Positions 1-9,410 are shown, counted from the stretch's first letter. The stretch is DNA of 64,000 bases from Nocardiopsis sp. N85 (GCF_028882275.1 NZ_JARBUT010000027.1:1-64000); one strand, 5' to 3'. Translations and numbers: made by a program. The notes: a model not told the origin generated them from the letters alone.

Positions 1-77
1 AGGTCACCGCGATGGTCCACCGGGTCCTGACCGACCGTTTCCCCTTCCCCTCCCGGTTCGAGAAGACCGACGCCTGA
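1..77 (+). CDS. 3' end of a gene entering from the left edge
   Basis: An open frame (codons from position 3) runs into the window and stops at TGA 75-77; the visible tail ends FPSRFEKTDA. Third codon positions are almost all G or C, as in real genes here. Too little remains to name a family. The closest downstream gene is on the opposite strand, so the two converge. Confidence 0.55.
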   Translation, partial: VTAMVHRVLTDRFPFPSRFEKTDA

Positions 78-220
78 CGGGTGATCTCACCCGACCCGGT
101 GAGAGGTCGCTGGCGTGGTCGACCGGTACGGGGGCCAAGGCACCGGTCGGATGGACCGTGAAGGCGTCAGCCGCCCGGGTCAGACGTTGTCGGCGCCCCT
201 GAGTGATCACGCCCTCTCGA

Positions 221-661
221 TCATCCCGCCGGCGGGTCCGCCCGGCCTCGGAGTGGGGCCGGGTGGATCTCGGTGGGAATGCCCGCCTCCTCCAGGAGCG
301 CGGCGAGCAGGAGGACCTCGGTACGGGTGCCCTCGTACCCTTCCTCCCGCAGCGCGGCGACCGCCTCCCCGGCCTCGTGAAGGGTCATGCCGAACACGTC
401 CCGAAAGGCCTTCGGGATCCTCCCGCTCCGGGTCCGGGGGTCCGCGAGGACCAGGCGGTGCGTCCCGTGCGACGCCACGATGACCGCGCGCACCCGCGTC
501 GGGGCCGGGCCTCTCCCCCGATCACAGACCTCGCCACAGTCGCAGGACCATTCGAGCGTCCAGCGCAGCCGCCCGCCCGCGGCCTCCTGTGCCGCCCATC
601 CGGCGCGGGAGGCGCCGCACGTTCCACAGCGCTCGGACAGCGGCGTGGCCTGTTCGTTCAC
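221..661 (-). CDS. hypothetical protein with an N-terminal zinc-ribbon-like cysteine cluster
   Basis: 146 aa, GTG start at 661 preceded by GGAGG five bases upstream. Residues 12-15 (CGTC) and two further cysteines near 40-45 (CDCGEVC) suggest a small metal-binding knuckle. The C-terminal third (GMTLHEAGEAVAALREEGYEG) is predicted helical. There is no signal peptide or membrane segment, so it is probably cytoplasmic. I do not recognise the family and assign no function. It is divergent from the AgcS gene. Confidence 0.6.
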   Translation of the reverse strand: MNEQATPLSERCGTCGASRAGWAAQEAAGGRLRWTLEWSCDCGEVCDRGRGPAPTRVRAVIVASHGTHRLVLADPRTRSGRIPKAFRDVFGMTLHEAGEAVAALREEGYEGTRTEVLLLAALLEEAGIPTEIHPAPLRGRADPPAG

Positions 662-905
662 GTGTCCTCCAAGTTTTCCAGAGGGCCACCGCCGGGCGGG
701 GCCGGGACTCTCTCTTGAGCGGGCGGCGCGCGCCAGGGCGAGGACACCGGGAGGGCGGCCCGGCGACGCTCCCGAGGCGCCTCCGGGGGCACAGCACCGC
801 TCCTCGGCAACGATTCCATGACGGAAAGACTCCGAGCGGACGCATCGTGTTTAATACGGACGAATCGGGCGAGTAAGGGCCTCCGTACGGACATCCCCAT
901 CCTCT

Positions 906-2387
906 GTGGAAACGGTGAGCTCCCCTCTCATGCAAGGGTTGACCGACGCCATCGGCGTCTTCAACAACGAACTCTTCTGGCCCCTGGTCATCGTGGTGCT
1001 GGTCGCCGCGAGCCTCTACTTCACCGTCCGGCTGGGGCTGGTGCAGTTCCGGCTCCTCCCCGCCATGTTCGGTGCGTTGGCCGGCTCGGGGCACGCGGAC
1101 GACGGGAACAGGCGGTCCATCTCCTCCTTCCAGGCGTTCGCGGTGTCCGCCGCGGCCCGGGTGGGGACCGGCAACGTCGCGGGCGTGGCCACCGCGATCT
1201 CCCTGGGCGGCCCCGGCGCCGTGGTGTGGATGTGGCTCATGGCGTTCCTCGTCGGCGCCGCCAGCTTCGTGGAGTCCACGCTGGCGCAGCTGTGGAAGGT
1301 GCCCTACAAGGACGGCTTCCGGGGCGGCCCGGCCTACTACATGCAGTACGGACTGGGTAAGCGCTGGCTGGGCGTGGTCTTCGCGATCACCATCACGGTG
1401 ACCTTCGGCTTCGTCTTCAACGCCGTGCAGGCGAACACGATCTCCAGCACCCTCGTCGGATCCGCGTCCGAGCTGGGCGCCGACACCGACGCCATGCCGT
1501 GGCTGCCCGCCGCCGTCGGCGTCGCACTGGTGGTGCTGACCGCGGGCGTCATCTTCGGCGGCATCCGGCGCATCGCCCACGTCGCGCAGCTGCTGGTCCC
1601 GTTCATGGCGCTGGCCTACCTGGTGCTGGGCGTCATCGTCGTGCTCATGAACATCGAGCAGATCCCCGGCGTCGTCTCGCTCATGTTCGCGCACGCGTTC
1701 GGCCTGCGCGAGGTCGCCGCCGCCGGTCTGGGCACCGCGATCATCCAGGGCGTGCGGCGCGGGATGTTCTCCAACGAGGCGGGGCTGGGTTCGGCCCCCA
1801 ACGCCGGGGCCACAGCCAGCGTCAGCCACCCGGTGAAGCAGGGTCTGGTGCAGACGCTGGGCGTCTACTTCGACACCCTGGTCGTCTGCTCGGTCACCGC
1901 CTTCATCATCCTGCTCTCCAACCCCTCCTACGGTGAGAATCTGGGCGCCACGATGACCCAGGACGCGCTGGGCGCCAACCTCGGCGCCTGGGCGGTGCAC
2001 GCGCTGACGGTCATCATCTTCCTGCTGGCCTTCAGCTCGGTGCTGGGCAACTACTACTACGGGGAGTCCAACATCGGCTTCCTCAACTCAAGCGAGAGGC
2101 TGCTGACCACCTACAAGTGGGTCTTCCTGGTGGCGACCTTCCTGGGCTCCATCGGCTCGATCCAGCTGGTGTGGACGCTGTCCGACACCACCATGGGGTT
2201 CATGGCCCTGCTCAACCTGGCGGCGATCGTGCCGTTGGCGGGCGTCGCGCTCAAGCTCCTCAAGGACTACACGGAGCAGCGCGGGCAGGGGCTGGACCCG
2301 GTGTTCACCGCCGACCGACTGCCGGAGCTGCCCAACGTCCGGTGCTGGGACCCGGCCCCGGAGCGGAAGGAGGAGGCCGGTGTCTGA
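906..2387 (+). CDS. sodium:alanine symporter family protein (AgcS)
   Basis: About 490 aa, the usual AgcS length. It is an integral membrane protein predicted to take up alanine or glycine with Na+. Family-typical stretches are visible: AAARVGTGNVAGVATAI near residue 80, GGPAYYMQYGLGKRW near 140, a central GVRRGMFSNEAGLGSAPNAG, and about ten hydrophobic segments. Start choice is uncertain: GTG 906, GTG 915 and ATG 930 are all in frame without a strong ribosome site. The gene stands alone and converges on the old yellow enzyme gene. Substrate is inferred from family only. Confidence 0.9.
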   Translation: METVSSPLMQGLTDAIGVFNNELFWPLVIVVLVAASLYFTVRLGLVQFRLLPAMFGALAGSGHADDGNRRSISSFQAFAVSAAARVGTGNVAGVATAISLGGPGAVVWMWLMAFLVGAASFVESTLAQLWKVPYKDGFRGGPAYYMQYGLGKRWLGVVFAITITVTFGFVFNAVQANTISSTLVGSASELGADTDAMPWLPAAVGVALVVLTAGVIFGGIRRIAHVAQLLVPFMALAYLVLGVIVVLMNIEQIPGVVSLMFAHAFGLREVAAAGLGTAIIQGVRRGMFSNEAGLGSAPNAGATASVSHPVKQGLVQTLGVYFDTLVVCSVTAFIILLSNPSYGENLGATMTQDALGANLGAWAVHALTVIIFLLAFSSVLGNYYYGESNIGFLNSSERLLTTYKWVFLVATFLGSIGSIQLVWTLSDTTMGFMALLNLAAIVPLAGVALKLLKDYTEQRGQGLDPVFTADRLPELPNVRCWDPAPERKEEAGV

Positions 2388-2417
2388 CCTCCTCCTCCCG
2401 CTCTCCCATCGCGTCCG

Positions 2418-3530
2418 CTACCTCCCGGCGCGCGGGGTGATGGCGTAGCCGTACTGCTCGGGCCAGCGGGGCGCGGCGCCGAGTTCGGCGGCGGCCCTGT
2501 TGGCCCAGTAGGGCTCGCGCAGGAGCCGGCGGCCGAGCAGGACGGCGTCGGCGCGGCCGGAGGCGACGATCTCCTCGGCCTGGGCCGGTTCGGTGATGAG
2601 GCCGACCGCTCCGGTGGGCATGCCGGTCTCGGCGCGCACCCGTTCGGCGAAGGGCACCTGGTAGCCCGGGGCGACCGGGATGCGCGCCTTGGGCGCCATA
2701 CCCCCGGTGGAGACGTCGAGCAGGTCCACGCCCCGGGCCTGGAGTTCCTTGGCCAGGCGGACGGTGTCCTCGCCGGTCCATCCTTCGCGGGGGTCCTCGG
2801 TGTTCTCGGTGAGCCAGTCGGTGGCCGAGACCCGGAAGAACACCGGCAGGTCCTCGGGCCAGACCGCGCGCACCGCGTCGACGACGGCGAGCGGGAGGCG
2901 GAGTCGGTTCTCGAAGCTCCCCCCGTAGGCGTCGGTGCGGTGGTTGCCGACCGGGGACAGGAACGAGTTGAGGAGGTAGCCGTGGGCGCCGTGCACCTCC
3001 ACCACGCGGAAGCCCGCGGCCAGGGCGCGTTCGGCGGAGGCGGCGAAGTCGGCGATCAGCCGCTCGATCTCGTCGACGGTGAGCTCGTGGGGCACGGGCA
3101 GGGGAGGGAAGGCCTCGGCGCTGGGCGCGACGGGGGTCCAGCCGCCCTCGTTCCCGGGGACGGAGCGGTGGCCGTTCCAGGGACGGTCGACGGAGGCCTT
3201 GCGGCCGGCGTGGGCGAGCTGGACGGCGGGGACCGCGCCGTGGTCGGCGATGGCGGAGGTGACGCGGGCGAAGGCGGCCTGCTGGGCGGAGTTCCACAGG
3301 CCCAGGTCCGCGGGGCTGATCCGACCCTCGGGCCGCACGGCGGTGGCCTCCGCCATGACCAGGCCGGTCCCGCCGGCGGCGCGGGAGGCCAGGTGGGTGA
3401 GGTGGAAGTCGGTGGGCACACCGGCCTCGGGACCCTGGTCGGCGGCCGAGTACATGCACATCGGGGCCATCCACACGCGGTTGGGGATGGTCAGTGACCG
3501 CAGGGTCAGCGGGGTGAACAGGGAGCTCAC
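2418..3530 (-). CDS. old yellow enzyme, YqjM-like NADH:flavin oxidoreductase
   Basis: 370 aa, an FMN-binding TIM barrel that reduces activated C=C bonds. Cys25 in MAPMCMYS corresponds to the redox-sensing active-site cysteine of Bacillus YqjM. HAGRKAS and GAHGYLLNSFLSP are the flavin and substrate-binding motifs, followed by the NHRTDAYGGSFENR loop typical of the class. The C-terminal VLLGRRLLREPYW binds the flavin phosphate region. It lies directly downstream of the WYL regulator gene with its own likely promoter in 3570-3602. Physiological substrate unknown. Confidence 0.93.
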   Translation of the reverse strand: MSSLFTPLTLRSLTIPNRVWMAPMCMYSAADQGPEAGVPTDFHLTHLASRAAGGTGLVMAEATAVRPEGRISPADLGLWNSAQQAAFARVTSAIADHGAVPAVQLAHAGRKASVDRPWNGHRSVPGNEGGWTPVAPSAEAFPPLPVPHELTVDEIERLIADFAASAERALAAGFRVVEVHGAHGYLLNSFLSPVGNHRTDAYGGSFENRLRLPLAVVDAVRAVWPEDLPVFFRVSATDWLTENTEDPREGWTGEDTVRLAKELQARGVDLLDVSTGGMAPKARIPVAPGYQVPFAERVRAETGMPTGAVGLITEPAQAEEIVASGRADAVLLGRRLLREPYWANRAAAELGAAPRWPEQYGYAITPRAGR

Positions 3531-3572
3531 GGCGGCTCTTCGCTCCTCGGTGCGGGGGAGTCCGGCGGACTT

Positions 3573-3602
3573 TTATACGACGAACATCGTACTACGGTGT
3601 TC
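3573..3602 (-). promoter_or_regulatory. possible promoter and operator of the old yellow enzyme gene
   Basis: Upstream of the OYE start there is an inverted repeat GAACA-N11-TGTTC (3582-3602) next to a TATAA-like -10 (complement of about 3573-3578). The repeat would cover the -35 zone and overlaps the 3' end of the WYL gene. Regulator unknown; the adjacent WYL protein is one candidate, but that is inference. Confidence 0.4.
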
Positions 3603-4566
3603 ATCGGACCATCGCGTCGCCCCCGCGCAGGTGCGCGCCGAACCCGCGCAGGGCGTCACGGATCGCGTCGGGTTCGTGGACGGTGACCCCGGCGGCCAGG
3701 AACGCCAGGGGCGGCAACAGCCACTCCCAGGTGTCGGTCATCACCGCGACGCGGGTCCGGGCGTCGTCGAGGGCCTCGAACTCGGCGTCGTGCTCGGCGA
3801 AGGCGTCCGCCACCGCCGCCGAGGGCGCGTCCACGGTGAGGACGACCCGGGTACGGTCGCGGTCCAGCCCTCGCCGCAGATAGTCCGCGGCGGTGTCGGC
3901 GGGCAGCGGTCGCGGCCCGTGCACCCCGTGCGTCACCCGCAGGTCGGCGACGCGGTCCGTCCGGAACAGCCGCCAGTCCTCCTTGTCGACGTCCCAGGCC
4001 AGCAGGTACCACCGCCGTCGGTGGTGGATCTGGCGGTGCGGCTCGACCCGCCGCGAGGAGACCTCTCCCGTGCGGCCCCGGTAGTCGAAGGCGACGATCC
4101 GTCGACGCCGGACGGCGTCGGCGAGGGTCGACAGGTCCCGGGCCGCGGTGGCCGGACCGGGCACGGTGGTGCTCTCCAGGCTCTCGCGGAGCCGGGCGGC
4201 GCGGTGCCGCAGCCGGGCGGGCAGGTACTGGTCGACCTTGCCGTAGGCGCGGGTCGCGGCCTCCTCCACGCTCCCGCCCTCGGCGTCGCCTCCGACGGCG
4301 AGGGCGGCGAGCCCCAGGAGGGTGGCGACGGCCTCGTCGTCGTCGAACACCAGCGGCGGCATGGCCGCGCCCGCCACCAACCGGTAGTGGCCGCCGGGCC
4401 CGGGGCGGGTGCTCACCGGATAGCCGTAGCCGCGCAGGCGTTCGACGTCGCGGCGCAGGGTCCGGGGGCTGATGTCGAGCCGCGCGGCCAGTTCCTCCCC
4501 GGTGAAGGAGCGTCCGGACTGGAGGGTGGTGAGCAGGGCGAGGATGCGCCCGGTGACGTCCGCCAT
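3601..4566 (-). CDS. WYL-domain transcriptional regulator
   Basis: About 321 aa from ATG 4566 (an in-frame start at 4608 adds 14 unlikely residues). The N-terminal winged helix (residues 1-60, LAARLDISPRTLRRDVERLRGYG) is the HTH_11 type; the middle holds a WYL domain (residues 140-210, RRIVAFDYRGR then RRWYLLAWD) and a C-terminal WCX-like part. WYL domains bind nucleic-acid-like or nucleotide ligands and many respond to DNA damage. It is divergent from the UvrA-like gene only 62 bp away, so a shared operator is likely. Confidence 0.9.
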   Translation of the reverse strand: MADVTGRILALLTTLQSGRSFTGEELAARLDISPRTLRRDVERLRGYGYPVSTRPGPGGHYRLVAGAAMPPLVFDDDEAVATLLGLAALAVGGDAEGGSVEEAATRAYGKVDQYLPARLRHRAARLRESLESTTVPGPATAARDLSTLADAVRRRRIVAFDYRGRTGEVSSRRVEPHRQIHHRRRWYLLAWDVDKEDWRLFRTDRVADLRVTHGVHGPRPLPADTAADYLRRGLDRDRTRVVLTVDAPSAAVADAFAEHDAEFEALDDARTRVAVMTDTWEWLLPPLAFLAAGVTVHEPDAIRDALRGFGAHLRGGDAMVR

Positions 4567-4628
4567 GGGTCCAGTCTCGCCGAGATCGCGGTCGTTTTCC
4601 GGCCGCATCCGGTTCTAGCCTCGCCATC

Positions 4629-6884
4629 ATGGAGACGACCGGCATGGAGACGAGGGACGACCCGGTGATCCGCCTGCGCGGCGTGCGGACCAACAACCTG
4701 AGGTCGATCGACCTCGACGTGCCCCGTGGACGCCTGGTGGTGTTCGCGGGGGTGTCGGGGTCGGGCAAGTCGTCGCTGGTGTTCGCCACCATCGCGGCCG
4801 AGGCCGGGCACCGACTCAACGAGACCTTCCCGCCGTTCGTCCGGGACCGGCTTCCCACGTGGACCCGGCCCGACGCGGACCGGATCGAGGGGCTGTCCCC
4901 CGTGGTCGTCGTCGACCAGCGGCGGCTGGGCGGCAACGCCCGCTCCACCGTCGGGACCGTCACCGGGATCTGGACGTACCTGCGGCTGCTGTTCTCCCGG
5001 ATCGGCACGCCGCACGTGGGCGAGGCGTCCCGGTTCTCGTTCAACGACCCCGCCGGGATGTGCCCCACCTGCTCCGGGCTGGGCGAGGTCGTGGTGAGCG
5101 CGATCGACCGGTTCCTCGACCTCGACCTGTCCCTCGCCCGGGGGGCGATCCGCGTCCCGGGGTTCGGCGACGGCCGGCACTGGTACGAACGCTACGCCGA
5201 CGTCGGGTCCTTCACCGCCGACACCCCGCTGCGGGAGTGGACGGAGGACGAACGCCGGGCCCTGCTGTACGGCGGTGAGCACGCGGCGCGGCTGGGCGGC
5301 CGGCCCGCCAGGGAGTACGAGGGGATCGTGGAGCGCTTCGAGCGGATCCACCTGCGCGCCGCCGGCGAGACGTCCGACCGCAAGAGGGAGACCACGGCGC
5401 GGTTCACCCGCTCCGGGGTCTGCCCGGAGTGCCGCGGCGACCGACTGAACGAGGCGGCCCGTACCGCCACCGTCCTGGGGTCCACCCTCGGGGAACTGGC
5501 CCGTACGGAGATCGCCGACCTCGCCGCCCTGGTGGCGGAGGTGGACGACCCCGCGGTCGCGCCCGTCGTGGCCGAACTCGGGGAACGCCTGCGGGCCATG
5601 GTGGAGATCGGCCTGGGGTACCTGCACCCGGGGCGGGCCACCACGAGCCTGTCCGGCGGGGAGTCGCAGCGGGTCAAGACCGTCAAGCACCTGGGCGGCG
5701 ACCTCGTGGAGATGATCTACGTGTTCGACGAGCCCACCGTCGGCCTGCACCCGAGCGACGTCGCGTCGATGACCGGGCTGCTGGCGCGGTTGCGCGACCG
5801 GGGGAACACCGTGCTGGTCGTCGAGCACGACCCCGCCGTCATGGCCGTCGCCGACGAGATCGTCGAGATCGGACCGGGCGCGGGCGCCGACGGGGGTCGG
5901 ATCGTCCACCGGGGGTCGTTCGAGGCGCTGCGGGCCGCGGGCACCGCGACCGCCGCCGCCCTCGCGGCGCGGACACCGGTGCGCGCGGAGCCGCGACCGT
6001 CCGCCGGGGCCCTCACGGTGCGCGACGCCACCCGCAACAACCTGGGGAACCTCACCGTGGACGTCCCCCTCGGGGTGCTCACGGTGCTCACCGGCGTCGC
6101 CGGGTCGGGCAAGTCCAGCCTGGCGGCGGAGCTCATCGCCGGCCACGGGGCGGTCGTGATCGACCAGCGGCCCGTCACCGTCAACCGGCGTTCCACACCC
6201 GTCACCTACACCGGTGTCGCCGCCCCGCTGCGCGCCCTGTTCGCCGCGCACAGCGGTCTGCCCGCCGGCCGGTTCAGCGCCAACTCCGACGGGGCCTGCC
6301 CCGAGTGCCGCGGGCTGGGCACGGTCCGCACGGACCTGGCGTTCCTGGAGAGCCGGGAGACCGTGTGCCCGGTCTGCGACGGCCGCCGCTTCACGGAGGA
6401 GGTGCTCCGCCACCGGGTCGGCGGGGCGTCCATCGCCGACATCGACGACCTGACGGTCACCGAGGCGATCGGACGGCTGCCCGACGACCGGATCCGCGCG
6501 GCGCTGCGCCGGCTCGACCGGGTCGGTCTGGGCCACCTGCGCCTGGGCCGCCCCCTCACGAGCCTGTCGGGCGGTGAGTGCCAGCGCCTCAAGATCGCCC
6601 GGGAACTGCGGGAGGCCCCCGAACCGGCGACGTACGTGCTGGACGAGCCCACCACGGGCCTGCACCCGGGCGACGTCGCCGTCCTGCTCGACGTCCTGGA
6701 CCGGCTCGTCGAACAGGGGCACACGGTGGTCGTGATCGAGCACGACGTGGACGTCATGCGGCACGCGGACCACATCATCGACCTGGGCCCCGGACCCGGC
6801 GCGCGCGGCGGACGGATCCTCTACCAGGGCCCGCCCGCGGGTCTGCGCGGCACCGCCACCGCCGACGCGCTACACGGCGGGTGA
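4629..6884 (+). CDS. UvrA-like excinuclease subunit paralogue (short class)
   Basis: 751 aa, about 200 residues shorter than housekeeping UvrA. It has two ABC cassettes: Walker A GVSGSGKSS (near 43) and GVAGSGKSS (near 490), signatures LSGGESQRV and LSGGECQRL, and Walker B boxes ending in DEPT. Zinc-knuckle pairs CPTCSGLG, CPECRGDR, CPECRGLG and CPVCDGRR are present. The space for the UvrB-binding domain is too small, as in UvrA2/drug-resistance-type paralogues that bind DNA adducts or protect against intercalating compounds. ATG 4644, 9 bases after GGAG, is an alternative start. The gene is paired with the divergent WYL regulator. Confidence 0.88.
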   Translation: METTGMETRDDPVIRLRGVRTNNLRSIDLDVPRGRLVVFAGVSGSGKSSLVFATIAAEAGHRLNETFPPFVRDRLPTWTRPDADRIEGLSPVVVVDQRRLGGNARSTVGTVTGIWTYLRLLFSRIGTPHVGEASRFSFNDPAGMCPTCSGLGEVVVSAIDRFLDLDLSLARGAIRVPGFGDGRHWYERYADVGSFTADTPLREWTEDERRALLYGGEHAARLGGRPAREYEGIVERFERIHLRAAGETSDRKRETTARFTRSGVCPECRGDRLNEAARTATVLGSTLGELARTEIADLAALVAEVDDPAVAPVVAELGERLRAMVEIGLGYLHPGRATTSLSGGESQRVKTVKHLGGDLVEMIYVFDEPTVGLHPSDVASMTGLLARLRDRGNTVLVVEHDPAVMAVADEIVEIGPGAGADGGRIVHRGSFEALRAAGTATAAALAARTPVRAEPRPSAGALTVRDATRNNLGNLTVDVPLGVLTVLTGVAGSGKSSLAAELIAGHGAVVIDQRPVTVNRRSTPVTYTGVAAPLRALFAAHSGLPAGRFSANSDGACPECRGLGTVRTDLAFLESRETVCPVCDGRRFTEEVLRHRVGGASIADIDDLTVTEAIGRLPDDRIRAALRRLDRVGLGHLRLGRPLTSLSGGECQRLKIARELREAPEPATYVLDEPTTGLHPGDVAVLLDVLDRLVEQGHTVVVIEHDVDVMRHADHIIDLGPGPGARGGRILYQGPPAGLRGTATADALHGG

Positions 6885-8279
6885 GCCCGCCCGGGGCAGC
6901 GCCCGCCCGTTGCGGTGGACGTACTCCCGTCCCGTGTCCAGACGGTAGAAGGTCACCGGGGTCCAGGTCAGCGTGTCCGCGGGGCGGGTCGCGTGGACCC
7001 CCGGGCCGACCGCGACCAACGGGTGCTCCCGAACGGGTTCGGGCTCCAGGGCGGCCAGCGGACCCAGGGCGGTCACCCGGAGCACCGGCCCGTCCGCGCT
7101 CTTGAGGACCTCCAGGCGTTCGGCCGCGTTCTCGTACACGCCCAGGTGGGGGGTGATGTCGACGTCCACCGGGACGGCGGGCGGCGCCAACGCCTCCTGG
7201 ATCCGCACCCCGGCCAGCGTGTCGAAGACCTCCCCGTACAGGTCCCGGTAGAGGTCGCGGGCGCGGCCGCCGTTGGTGAGCAGGACGACGGCCGTGCCGA
7301 TCTCGGGCAGCAGGCGCAGGAAGGCGGACTGGCCGAAGGTGTTGCCGTCGTGGCCGATCAGACGGTGCCCGTGCCAGTCGTGGCGGATCCAGCCCAGTCC
7401 CCAGGAATCGCCGAGGGTGTGGGGGTCGGGCACCTTCACCTGGAACTCCGTCATGGCGCGCACGGTGTCCTCTTCGAGGATCCGGGTCCCGTCGGCGGTG
7501 ACGCCGCCGCGCAGGTGGACGGCGGCGAAGCGCAGCACGTCACCGACGTCGGCGGTGACGCCGCCAGCCGGTCCCACCGAGCGGGGCAGCCCCCACCGCG
7601 CGGCGCGCACCGGCTCGGGCAGGCCCGTGACATGGCCGATCGCGGCGTCGTGCAGCAACGCGTCCTCGGGGAGGGTGCCGGTGCGCTCCAGCCCCAGGGG
7701 GACGAAGAGGCGTTCGCGCATCGCCTCGTCCCAGACCAGTCCGGTGAGCCGTTCGATGATCCGGCCGAGCAGCACGAAACCGGAGTTGCAGTAGGAGAAG
7801 GTGGCGCCCAGGGGGTGGACGCGGGCGGCCTCGGGGAGCGCGGCGACGTACCGCTCGATCGCGTCGTCGCCCCGGCCGGTGTCGGTGAACAGGTCGCCGT
7901 CGATCCCGCTCGTGTGGGCGAGCAGGTGGCGCACGGTCACCCCGGCCGTGGTCGCGGCCTCGGACGGGACCGCCTCGGGCAGGATCTCCGCGACCGGGGT
8001 GTCCACGGTCAGCAGCCCCTCCTCGACCAGACCCATGATCACGGTCGCCGTCCACACCTTGGTGATCGATCCGATCTGGAAGGCCGAGCGCGTGCCGACG
8101 GGGTGGCCGGTGCCGGCGTCCAGGACGCCGTGCGCGACCGCGATCGTCTCCCCGCCCCCGTCGGGGGTCGGGCGCAGCACGCCCAGTTGGGCGCCGGGCA
8201 CACCGTGACGCCGCGCGAGATCGGACAGCCGGGCGGTCCAGTGGTCGGGGTCGAGGGGGGTGGTCGGGTCGTGAGGCAA
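6870..8279 (-). CDS. beta-lactamase-fold serine hydrolase (class C / esterase type)
   Basis: 469 aa. SITK (Ser71, Lys74) is the catalytic SxxK pair and YCN near residue 165 the second motif; a late HDGNTFGQSAF supplies the third-motif region. The family includes class C beta-lactamases, DD-peptidases and esterases, so the substrate cannot be named. There is no clear signal peptide, suggesting a cytoplasmic esterase-type member. An extra C-terminal domain of about 110 residues follows the hydrolase fold. Its 3' end overlaps the UvrA-like gene tail-to-tail by 15 bp. Confidence 0.85.
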   Translation of the reverse strand: MPHDPTTPLDPDHWTARLSDLARRHGVPGAQLGVLRPTPDGGGETIAVAHGVLDAGTGHPVGTRSAFQIGSITKVWTATVIMGLVEEGLLTVDTPVAEILPEAVPSEAATTAGVTVRHLLAHTSGIDGDLFTDTGRGDDAIERYVAALPEAARVHPLGATFSYCNSGFVLLGRIIERLTGLVWDEAMRERLFVPLGLERTGTLPEDALLHDAAIGHVTGLPEPVRAARWGLPRSVGPAGGVTADVGDVLRFAAVHLRGGVTADGTRILEEDTVRAMTEFQVKVPDPHTLGDSWGLGWIRHDWHGHRLIGHDGNTFGQSAFLRLLPEIGTAVVLLTNGGRARDLYRDLYGEVFDTLAGVRIQEALAPPAVPVDVDITPHLGVYENAAERLEVLKSADGPVLRVTALGPLAALEPEPVREHPLVAVGPGVHATRPADTLTWTPVTFYRLDTGREYVHRNGRALPRAGSPAV

Positions 8280-8455
8280 GGCGCTCCCCTGTCGGTCGTG
8301 GCCGGTGGGACTCCGCGCGGCCCGCGCCCGAGACCCACGGCCACCCTAGAGGGCCGGAGGGTCGACCCACCGGGCATCGCGGCCGGTCGCGGCCGGGGGT
8401 TCGACGGGGCCGGGTGCCCCGGCCGCGAATCGTCCTCGATGAGCGCCTCACACCG

Positions 8456-8767
8456 TCAGTCGTGGCAGTGGCCCGCCCCGCCTTCCGGAGCGCGGTGGGC
8501 GGAGGTGCCCGGCGGGACGTCCAGGGTGGGGTTGCGGTCGAAGAACCCCACCGGCCACAGCTGGAACCCGGGGCGGGCCACCGGGATGATCGACCGGTCC
8601 TCCGGCCGGGGAGCGTGGGTCAGCCCGAAGGTGTGCCGGACCCCGACGTCCTCCCCGTCGATGGTGCGGCCCGCCGGGATGTGCTGGACACCGGTCATCT
8701 GGGGCGGATGCTGCGCGCGGAGTTCGGTGAGACCGTCCCGCAGATCCGCGCCCGCGCAGGCTCCTGA
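8456..8767 (-). pseudogene. C-terminal remnant of an unrecognised protein
   Basis: A minus-strand frame ending at 8456 has coding-like third positions from about 8767 on (for example HTFGLTHAPRPEDRSIIPV and the tail APEGGAGHCHD), but no start codon with a ribosome site. The first ATG (8698) leaves 80 aa with nothing Shine-Dalgarno-like in front. The upstream boundary coincides with the end of the AHSA1-type gene. I read it as the 3' end of a gene whose front was lost; the family is not recognised. Confidence 0.35.
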
Positions 8768-8775
8768 GGGACCGT

Positions 8776-9239
8776 TCAGCCGCGTTCGACGAAGGCGGCC
8801 GGCCGGGCCGGGGAGGACGCGAGCCCGGCCGCGTGGTCCTCGGGGGAGATCCCGGGCGGAACGTCCTCGGCGGTGACGGTGACCAGGGTGGTGGCGCCGT
8901 CGGAGGCCGGCCGCCAGGTCATCGTCGTGGTCCCGGCGAAGGCGGGATCGTCCGATGCGAAGACCACGCGCTGGACGACCCGCTCCTCGGGGACCAGGTC
9001 CACGAACCCGACCTCGACGACGTCGGTGTCCGCGTCGGTCTTGCCGCGTCCGGGATCCCGATAGGTGAGGGTCATCCGGTATCCGCCGCCCGGACGCGGG
9101 TCGAAGCGCTCCACCCGGCCGGTCATCCCCTCCGGGGGCAGCCACCGTTCCAGGGAGCGCGGGTCCATCAGCGCCCGGTGGACGACGTCGGCGGGGGCGC
9201 CATCCGGAGCTCCCCGCGATCCACGCGTCGCCCGTCCAT
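8776..9239 (-). pseudogene. SRPBCC / AHSA1-domain protein with an apparent -1 frameshift
   Basis: The C-terminal frame gives an AHSA1-type START-fold protein (RALMDPRSLERWLPPEGMTG, then GGGYRMTLTYRD), normally about 155 aa. The best start is ATG 9239, with GAAGGA five bases upstream, reading MDGRRVDRGELRMAP. That frame leaves the family frame at a run of five C around 9201-9205; adding one C joins them as ELRMAPPADVVHRAL, which matches the family pattern. Either one base is missing in the assembly or the gene is broken. Family members bind small hydrophobic ligands; the role here is unknown. Confidence 0.7.
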
Positions 9240-9410
9240 GACGGTCCTTCCCGTTCCCTCGACGTCCCATCAGACTCGCACACGGCGGTGACCGTCGGCC
9301 CGGGGCCGGTACGCGATGCGGCGTGCCACCGAACCCTCGGCCGGGGCGGAGCACGGCGTGGCCCCGCCCCGATCGGACGGGGCCGCGCGTCGACCGGTCG
9401 CCGTGACCGG

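Noticed and set aside
8414..8767. Plus-strand 117-aa ORF
   Set aside because: Antisense shadow of the better-coded minus-strand fragment.
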